A stretch of DNA of 21,328 nt, from NCBI GenBank assembly GCA_028711925.1, contig JAQTRH010000004.1:1-21328 (forward strand), in the 5' to 3' direction. A model generated the notes under the pieces. It had not been told where the DNA came from, did not search any database, and was given only the letters and a program-made list of their open reading frames with translations. This stretch comes from Candidatus Nanoarchaeia archaeon. Lineage in GTDB: Archaea; Nanobdellota; Nanobdellia; Woesearchaeales; CG1-02-33-12. The position numbers were made by a program, and so were the translations under genes. Below, in pieces: positions 15,604-21,328 of the stretch. How positions within the stretch are numbered: position 1 is the first letter of the stretch; every line of letters starts with the position of its first letter.

Positions 15604-18600
15604 ATGGAAAACACCAAAACAAAGATATTGTCAATTTTCATGATAATGCTAATCCTAGTCATTCCTTTCTATACTTCATCTGTTTTTGCCCAGGATGAAC
15701 AGACAGTTGTCGATAAGACTCCTCCCTCAATAACAATAAAAGACCCTCCTAAAGAGGTAACAGTGCCGTCTTTGGAGATTCAAGGGACAACAACCGAGCC
15801 CGTTTCTATTGAAACTAATGTTAACTCTAACTATCACAGCACTTTACCCTCAAACCAGGACAATACATTCATGATACAGATAGCTCTGCAGCAGGGGGAA
15901 AACAATATAGAAATCAAGGCAACAGATGCAGGTGGAAACTCTGTTGTTAAAAATTTTGAGATTTACTGCGATTCGCAGCATCCGCAGATAATGTACAACA
16001 ACATACATGAGCTCAGCCCATCATATATTGCAAAGCGAAAAATCAGAGGGACAGTAAACAAGCCTGATATGGATATCACAGTTTATGTGGATAATAAAAA
16101 TAAATTTGAGGGCAAATCTGATTCTGAAGAAAGCGGGGATGGATTGTATAATTTTGAAGTTGAGATACTCCTTGAAAGAACTGTTTATATTGACGGAACA
16201 GGGAAAGTAACAACCCAAGAGGAGAATACATGGCAAAATCCAATAAAGATAGTTGCAATAGACAAGAATGGAAGAGAAGCAACTGCTGAAGGAACTATAA
16301 TATATACAATGTGTGGATATGGCTCTGACTGGAGTGTAAAAACAACAAAGGTGACTCCAGAGGTTATAATACCAGAACATCTTATAATGGGGATTGCACA
16401 GTTCAGTTTCTCAGCGAATTTAAGCTATTTAGGCAATGCTGACACAAGCAAGGTTATTATAACAAGCCCTCCTCAGATTACAAGATATGACCTAAGCCAG
16501 GCAGACATGGAAGAAAAGAAAGGCCTAGTGTTTAAGGAAAGATATTATCAAGAGATTTTCAGCGGTGCAACACCTTTCTGCAATGAGGATAATGACAAAT
16601 GTTATTTTGTTGTTAATCTTAATTCCTGGCCTTATTCAAGAGAAGAGCTCCAGAATGTTACATTTATAAAAATACCCCTGAGGATGGACATCTATTATAA
16701 GTATGAGGACATTAATGGAAATATAATTGAAAACACCCAGAGAAACTGCTGGGATATCAGCATAATGGTTGACAAGGAAATTCCAGTAGACAAAATACCA
16801 AAAAACCTGCTTAATAAATCAATTAACTTTCTTAACAAAAGTATAACTTTAATTGATAAAATAAAAAAGCCGATTGATACTGCTAAACAAATCGCTTTTG
16901 TTGGATGTGTTGTCTCATGGGTAGTTCATTTCATCAAATCTGTGATGGTTGAGTTTTCATGTGTTATAGTAAAAGATAATGCAATAAAAGCATTGATAGA
17001 TGGACAAGAAACCTGCGTTGCGCCTGCAACAAGCACTGGTGAAATACTTGACTGCACTGCATGCCTCCAGAACCTTAAGGAATTAAGGAAAATTGAAGAG
17101 ATAAGAAACTGGGTATGCGACAGGACATTCTGCCCAAGTGTGCCAACCCTGGACTACCATACACAGACATATATGGACACCATAATAGATAAAAACCTTT
17201 GCCGTGAAACTGGACAAGATTCAGTAAAATGCGAGGAGGAGTATAAAAGAGCATGGGATTCTGCATTTGTTATGCTTGATGAGTGGGAGAGAGCAACTGC
17301 TGAAGAAGGGGAAAGAGAGGAAAGCTTCTTTGATAAGATTTCAGAAGGTTTGCAGTTCTGCAAAAAGTCAAAAGAGCAAAAAACTCAGGCCATCACGGTG
17401 GGATATGGAAATGACCAAAAAATCTATATTATTGAGGATAATGGAGATGTAAGGATTGCTTCTAATTCATTAAAGATTGAAGATGTTGAGAAGGAAAATA
17501 AAATCCCGGAAGGTGTCAAAGTTGAAGAAGGCAAAGGAGAGGTATATTATATTTATGAAACACAAGAACCATTGAAAGTAGATGAAAAGGGTTATTTCCG
17601 TTATCCAATAAAAGAGCCAATTAAATTCTATGAAAATCAAAAAGATGGTAGGATTTATGTTTGCCCTAATGATAACCTTTGTAATGATGATAATGAAGAT
17701 ATTAAAATGGTTAGTGAAAAAAAATTTTACATCAATGAAAAGGGAGAAATCCAAATTTGGGAAGATGACACTGATAAAAAGTATAAACCCTTTACAACCG
17801 AAGATAACACTTACAACACTCTTTATATAGATATTAAAGATAACATAAATATCTATAGTGAAAACACAAGGGAAGTTAATATAAAGAAGTTGCCTACTAG
17901 TGTCCAGTCAGCAAGAGGCATAGAGGGCCAAAACAACTATATCCTTGACCCTACCTCTGATTTCATAAGGAGTGTGCAGGCCGTATGCCTGCCTGCTGTG
18001 TCAAGCTGGCTTAATATGTGGAAACAGATGCTTACTGCAGTAAAACAGTGCTTTGAATCAATAATGATAACTGGGCAGGGAAGCACGGGTGTTTGCAAGG
18101 CTGTCTTAACAACCTATGTGTGTGATATAGTCTATGATGTAATAAGGTGCACAACAGACTCTTTTGCATTAGGCGCTGGAGAAGAGGCCTCGGCAGGACT
18201 TGTGGGTATAGCACAAAAGTTATCAACTGCAGGAAGAACTGTTTCTGATTCCATTTCAGCAAGATACGGACAGACAGGAATGTATGATGTGATGTTCAAC
18301 CAAAGAAAGCTTATACACTCAACATGCTTATGGGCATTCACAGGAGACTGGGGCCAGTTTGACCTTGATGCTACCTTAAGCACTGAATTAGGTACGATGA
18401 GTATTGGAAGCCAAGGATTGCTTTACCCAGCCACAAGGCGTTTCATTGGCTCTAATCCTTTAGAGTATGGAAGAACCACTTATGTTTACCATATCGGAGC
18501 TGGAATAATAGCTGGCTCAGAAGTTAATTATAAGGTTTATCTTAAATGCTCAAATGACAACTCATGTCCAGAAGGAAGGTGTGACTGCTTTTACAAGGGG

Positions 18601-19635
18601 AAAGAAGAATTATATTCTATTGATGCAGGAAGTTTAAAGGCAGGAGAAATATATAATCAAGAATATTATATACAGGAGCCAGACCGGCCAGTAAGGTATG
18701 ACAAGGCAGTTATTGAATGGAGCTGGACAGACAATAATGGTATAAGCCAAACAGAAACTATTGTTAAAGACTTGCAGGAAAAAGGAGAGGGCACTCCAGA
18801 GGAATGCAAACTTGACCCAAGCAGCGGCGAATTCAGATGCGCTTATATAATAGGAAAATACGGCGATGCAAGGATTGTTGACATACTTCCATCTGATGGA
18901 AGAGACCTTGACGAAGAGCCATATTCAAGGAAAGAACCAATTAACTTTGATGTAATAGTGCATGTTGAAAGCCCTGATCCAACTAATCCAATTCCGAAAT
19001 ATGTTAAATGGAGTCTAAGGGACAGCAAAAACAAAATGCTTTATAATGACTTATACAAAATAGAAAAAAATGGACTTTCGGAAGAAGAAGTTCCAAATAA
19101 AAAGGTTGAACAATTATGCTGTGGAAGCGTTTCTGACGCAGAATCAACCGAAAAACTAGAAGATTATCCTGAACTTGATTTAACTATTTCAAAAACGCCT
19201 AATGAAGATATACAGTTTGCAGTAACCTTAAAAGAGGATTACTACAAGATTTATGATGTTACGAAAGAAAACAGCGAATGGAAAATAAAAGACCCTGAAG
19301 TTATTGATGAAGGAATATACAATAAGGATTATGGAATTGAATATAATGGGGTTACAATAAAAATTGATTCAGATTTAAGCGATGATAAAGAAAAGGCCGC
19401 AGTTATTGTTTTGAGGAGAAGAACAACAGCACAGGATTGCATTGAAGGCGAGGAAAATATGCACTTCAAGGTTGAGCTGCTTCATTCCAAGACTACTGAA
19501 GACCACGAAGGAGAATGCTGCGCAAAGAGAATAGATATAGAGGACATAAAATTCACTGTTGACTGCAATGAATATGATAATGAAGATGAAGAAGAAAATG
19601 AAGAGGATAAAGAAGAACAAGAAAACGATAGTTAA
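15604..19635 (+). CDS. B': giant secreted protein, B-like with a C-like segment
   Basis: 1343 aa from ATG 15604; a TTG at 15598 overlapping the stop of A' is a possible alternative. The signal peptide core IFMIMLILVIPFYTSSVFA (end about 29) closely matches that of B. Two Ig-like domains follow (about 35-235, the first starting DKTPPSITI). A Cys-rich helical region spans about 440-595, with CLQNL and RNWVCDRTFCPSVP. Then comes a beta-rich polar stretch (about 600-775) resembling an insertion. A second Cys-rich region begins VCLPAV (C795), parallel to GCLPGIV in B. Residues about 950-1060 (TYVYHIGAGIIAGSEVNYKV) resemble the C-terminal domain of C. The tail is strongly acidic. No catalytic motif was seen. 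Probably an extracellular structural protein. Confidence 0.87.
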   Translation: MENTKTKILSIFMIMLILVIPFYTSSVFAQDEQTVVDKTPPSITIKDPPKEVTVPSLEIQGTTTEPVSIETNVNSNYHSTLPSNQDNTFMIQIALQQGENNIEIKATDAGGNSVVKNFEIYCDSQHPQIMYNNIHELSPSYIAKRKIRGTVNKPDMDITVYVDNKNKFEGKSDSEESGDGLYNFEVEILLERTVYIDGTGKVTTQEENTWQNPIKIVAIDKNGREATAEGTIIYTMCGYGSDWSVKTTKVTPEVIIPEHLIMGIAQFSFSANLSYLGNADTSKVIITSPPQITRYDLSQADMEEKKGLVFKERYYQEIFSGATPFCNEDNDKCYFVVNLNSWPYSREELQNVTFIKIPLRMDIYYKYEDINGNIIENTQRNCWDISIMVDKEIPVDKIPKNLLNKSINFLNKSITLIDKIKKPIDTAKQIAFVGCVVSWVVHFIKSVMVEFSCVIVKDNAIKALIDGQETCVAPATSTGEILDCTACLQNLKELRKIEEIRNWVCDRTFCPSVPTLDYHTQTYMDTIIDKNLCRETGQDSVKCEEEYKRAWDSAFVMLDEWERATAEEGEREESFFDKISEGLQFCKKSKEQKTQAITVGYGNDQKIYIIEDNGDVRIASNSLKIEDVEKENKIPEGVKVEEGKGEVYYIYETQEPLKVDEKGYFRYPIKEPIKFYENQKDGRIYVCPNDNLCNDDNEDIKMVSEKKFYINEKGEIQIWEDDTDKKYKPFTTEDNTYNTLYIDIKDNINIYSENTREVNIKKLPTSVQSARGIEGQNNYILDPTSDFIRSVQAVCLPAVSSWLNMWKQMLTAVKQCFESIMITGQGSTGVCKAVLTTYVCDIVYDVIRCTTDSFALGAGEEASAGLVGIAQKLSTAGRTVSDSISARYGQTGMYDVMFNQRKLIHSTCLWAFTGDWGQFDLDATLSTELGTMSIGSQGLLYPATRRFIGSNPLEYGRTTYVYHIGAGIIAGSEVNYKVYLKCSNDNSCPEGRCDCFYKGKEELYSIDAGSLKAGEIYNQEYYIQEPDRPVRYDKAVIEWSWTDNNGISQTETIVKDLQEKGEGTPEECKLDPSSGEFRCAYIIGKYGDARIVDILPSDGRDLDEEPYSRKEPINFDVIVHVESPDPTNPIPKYVKWSLRDSKNKMLYNDLYKIEKNGLSEEEVPNKKVEQLCCGSVSDAESTEKLEDYPELDLTISKTPNEDIQFAVTLKEDYYKIYDVTKENSEWKIKDPEVIDEGIYNKDYGIEYNGVTIKIDSDLSDDKEKAAVIVLRRRTTAQDCIEGEENMHFKVELLHSKTTEDHEGECCAKRIDIEDIKFTVDCNEYDNEDEEENEEDKEEQENDS

Positions 19636-20425
19636 TTATTTTTCTGATGCTTTTATATTAATAAAGAAAAATCCATTATACTTTTTCATCCCGGTTTTGA
19701 TTGATATTACATTTATATTTGCATTCTTTTTTGTTTATCACTTTTTCCTTTCAAAAATAATGAATAATTTCTTCTCTCTTTTGATGATGACAGGAAATTC
19801 TATTCAAGGAATAATTGAGGAAAGCCCTGAATCAGTATTGCTTATGCATCAAATGAATTCAGCAATAACAACAATCATATGGTGGGTTATAGGTCTTATC
19901 ATTTCAGCTTATTTTATCTATTCCATATTCCAGTCAGCAAGCTGGTTTTTTGCTGGAAAGATTGTCCATAAGAAATTGATGTTTTGGCATTATATAAAAA
20001 AATTTTTTGCTGTTCATATAATCTGGCACATTGCTTTTATTTTGATATCCTATTTTTATGTAAGGTCTGTTTTATTAACAGATATTTTTAAGATATCCTC
20101 AAGTTTAGGATATGTAAGACCAATATCTATGTTTTTTATTATTATTTTAACTTATTTTTCATTGATATCTTATGCACTAATCGCAGAAAAAGGATTCAGG
20201 AAATCGATTAAAGGATGCTTTGTCATAGGTTTCAAAAGATTCTTTATTTTAATTTGTTTTTTTGCTGTTTTTGCAGTAATCTTTTTGATTATAGACATTT
20301 TGCTTAGGATTATTTTCTTAATAAGCGATTCAGCCATGTTAATAATAGGCATAATTATAATATTTCCAATAATAACATATTTCAGGATTGTTTTAATTTC
20401 ATTAATAAAGGATTTCTCGAGATAA
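19598..20425 (+). CDS. D': six-helix integral membrane protein, paralogue of D
   Basis: 275 aa from ATG 19598, which overlaps the end of B' by 38 bases. In-frame ATGs at 19559, 19568, 19574, 19580 and 19586 are possible but would add a Met/Lys-rich stretch that is simply B' coding DNA in another frame. About six hydrophobic segments are visible, and the soluble N-terminus KTIVNYFSDAFILIKKNPLY aligns with MDYIKLLIESFKLNKKTW of D. Shared marks with D are W.F.GKI followed by a YIKKF segment, the basic RKSIKGCFVIGFKRF helix, and YFRIVLIS near the C-terminus. It closes the second module exactly as D closes the first. Function unknown; inferred to be a membrane partner of A'/B'. Confidence 0.82.
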   Translation: MKRIKKNKKTIVNYFSDAFILIKKNPLYFFIPVLIDITFIFAFFFVYHFFLSKIMNNFFSLLMMTGNSIQGIIEESPESVLLMHQMNSAITTIIWWVIGLIISAYFIYSIFQSASWFFAGKIVHKKLMFWHYIKKFFAVHIIWHIAFILISYFYVRSVLLTDIFKISSSLGYVRPISMFFIIILTYFSLISYALIAEKGFRKSIKGCFVIGFKRFFILICFFAVFAVIFLIIDILLRIIFLISDSAMLIIGIIIIFPIITYFRIVLISLIKDFSR

Positions 20426-20435
20426 AAACAATTAT

Positions 20436-20455
20436 AAAACAAAAGTTTTTTATAT
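20436..20455 (+). promoter_or_regulatory. Archaeal TATA/BRE for the ZPR1-family gene
   Basis: AAAAGTTTTTTATAT within this span is centred about 27 bases before ATG 20478. It is preceded by AAAACAAAAG, the same ten bases found ahead of the A promoter. The gene appears leaderless, apart from the overlapping GTG three bases upstream. Confidence 0.6.
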
Positions 20456-20477
20456 CTATTGCTTTACAAAAAAAGTG

Positions 20478-21002
20478 ATGGAAAAGCCGGAAACTATTGA
20501 AAATCAAGAATGCCCGATTTGCAAAACAAAAAATCTTTCCATGACTCAGGAAGAGATAGAGATTCCTTTTTTCGGAAAAACTTTTGTTTTTTCCATGACA
20601 TGCTCTAACTGCAAATATCATGTTGCAGATGTTGAGGCAGCTGAAACAAAAGAGCCGATAAAGCAGACAATAGAGATAAGTTCTGAAGAAGATATGAAGA
20701 TAAGGGTAATTAAGTCATCACAGGCAACCATAAAGATTCCCCATATAACTACAATAACTCCCGGACCCGCATCAACCGGCTATATAACAAATATAGAAGG
20801 AATTTTAAGGAGGGTTAAGCACCAGGTTGAGGTTCTTGCTGATGAAGCAGAAGACAATGATGAAAAAAAGAAAGCAAAAAAGATGATTAAGAAGCTTAAT
20901 AAGGTTATGTGGGGAGATGAAAAATTAAAGATAACAATAGAGGACCCAAGCGGAAACTCAGCTATAATTTCAGACAAAACAGAATCATCAAAATTAAGAT
21001 AG
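20478..21002 (+). CDS. ZPR1-family zinc-finger protein
   Basis: 174 aa from ATG 20478; GTG at 20475 would add one residue. The zinc finger has C12-P-I-C15 and C42-S-N-C45, with IEIPFFGKTFVFSMTC between, the typical ZPR1 layout. The following part (IKQTIEISSEEDMKIRVIKS, then IPHITTITPGPASTGYIT and an EGIL motif) matches the beta-domain usually paired with the finger. Archaeal members have one finger/beta unit, whereas eukaryotic ZPR1 has two. Eukaryotic ZPR1 acts with elongation factor 1A; in archaea the role is not settled, so translation-factor folding is only a plausible guess. It has its own promoter, follows the surface modules and is unlikely to be functionally linked to them. Confidence 0.93.
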   Translation: MEKPETIENQECPICKTKNLSMTQEEIEIPFFGKTFVFSMTCSNCKYHVADVEAAETKEPIKQTIEISSEEDMKIRVIKSSQATIKIPHITTITPGPASTGYITNIEGILRRVKHQVEVLADEAEDNDEKKKAKKMIKKLNKVMWGDEKLKITIEDPSGNSAIISDKTESSKLR

Positions 21003-21020
21003 TTTCTATTATAAAATAGT

Positions 21021-21034
21021 AACATTTTTATATT
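21021..21034 (+). promoter_or_regulatory. Archaeal TATA box for the MTA phosphorylase gene
   Basis: AACATTTTTATATT is centred about 26 bases before ATG 21055, again indicating a leaderless transcript. Confidence 0.55.
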
Positions 21035-21054
21035 TCTGATTTAATATAATCTTT

Positions 21055-21328
21055 ATGACAATAAAAGTAGGGATTATAGGCGGCTCGGGGATTTATGACC
21101 CAAGTATACTTGAAAATGTAAGAAAAATAAAAGTTCATACTCCTTATGGAGCACCTTCTGATTTAATAACAGCAGGAAGATTAAAAGGAAGAGATGTTTT
21201 CTTTATTCCAAGGCACGGACCCAAGCACACGATAAATCCAACCGATGTAAACTACAGGGCTAACATATATGCCTTAAAAAAACTTGGAGTAACACATATA
21301 TTAGCGCCATCTGCAGTTGGTTCTCTTA
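21055..21328 (+). CDS. mtnP: S-methyl-5'-thioadenosine phosphorylase (3' end outside window)
   Basis: The first 91 residues are present; the frame is open at the right edge. The enzyme splits methylthioadenosine with phosphate into adenine and methylthioribose-1-phosphate, salvaging the by-product of polyamine and related SAM-using reactions in the cytosol. The N-terminus has the phosphate-binding GIIGGSGIYD, then VHTPYGAPSD, IPRHGPKH, and NYRANIYALKKLGVTHI followed by APSAVGSL, all standard for the MTAP branch of the purine nucleoside phosphorylase family. Some archaeal relatives prefer methylthioinosine or other nucleosides, and the specificity residues lie downstream of the window. ATG 21055 is supported by the TATA box 26 bases upstream and by the usual distance to GGSGIYD. 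Confidence 0.95.
   Translation, partial: MTIKVGIIGGSGIYDPSILENVRKIKVHTPYGAPSDLITAGRLKGRDVFFIPRHGPKHTINPTDVNYRANIYALKKLGVTHILAPSAVGSL

Larger units (their letters stand above)
13706..20425 (+). other. Surface-protein module, copy 2 (genes A', B', D')
   Basis: Three genes in the order of copy 1 without a separate C gene. A' and B' abut with two bases between stop and ATG, or overlap if TTG 15598 is used, and B' and D' overlap by 38 bases. Each protein has a counterpart of the same type in copy 1, but identity looks low, so the duplication is old. Confidence 0.7.

Noticed and set aside
17267..17830. Plus-strand open frames inside B'
   Set aside because: They are Lys/Met-rich alternative frames of GA-rich B' coding DNA, without start signals; the B' frame continues through them.
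5746..20425. The large-protein region as a virus or integrated element
   Set aside because: No integrase, capsid, terminase, transposase, attachment-site repeat or tRNA was seen, and housekeeping genes with similar promoters flank both sides.

Overview
The window reads as archaeal chromosome, most likely from a small-genome DPANN lineage of the Woesearchaeota/Pacearchaeota kind. The reasons are low GC, tight packing, TATA/BRE promoters about 26-27 bases ahead of start codons (leaderless genes), an archaeal-type MetRS, a single-unit ZPR1 zinc-finger protein, an MTA phosphorylase, and large surface proteins starting with a KRGQVSVFIII-type class III signal. The lineage is inferred from protein style; there is no rRNA or database match here.

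Layout. (1) 1-1187, minus strand: a gene open at the left edge with a winged-helix-like N-terminus and four helical repeats of exactly 74 residues. (2) 1341-2543: a divergent gene for a single-pass membrane protein with two tandem six-cysteine repeats. (3) 2750-3442: a conserved-looking protein of unknown function. (4) 3505-5685: metG. (5) 5746-20425: about 14.7 kb of cell-surface genes on the plus strand. (6) 20478-21002: ZPR1 family. (7) 21055-right edge: MTA phosphorylase, cut by the window. No gene-free gap exceeds about 210 bases. I saw no tRNA, rRNA, CRISPR array or insertion sequence.

The surface region is the notable part. It appears to be two tandem, diverged copies of one module. 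Copy 1 is A (708 aa, class III signal plus ectodomain), B (1023 aa, signal peptide, about five Ig-like domains, Cys-rich helical region), C (638 aa, signal peptide, helical repeats, EF-hand-like loop) and D (272 aa, about six membrane segments). Copy 2 is A' (631 aa), B' (1343 aa) and D' (275 aa). B' may be a fusion of a B-like and a C-like protein. Genes within each copy overlap or abut, so translation is probably coupled. Copy 2 also has a probable promoter of its own over the stop codon of D.

A working picture, which is inference: A/A' sit in the membrane by a pilin-like N-terminal helix, B/B' and C are secreted and disulfide-stabilised, and D/D' are polytopic membrane partners, together forming an envelope or surface assembly. 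No catalytic motif was recognised in any of them. The housekeeping genes on both sides suggest a chromosomal locus rather than a plasmid or virus.
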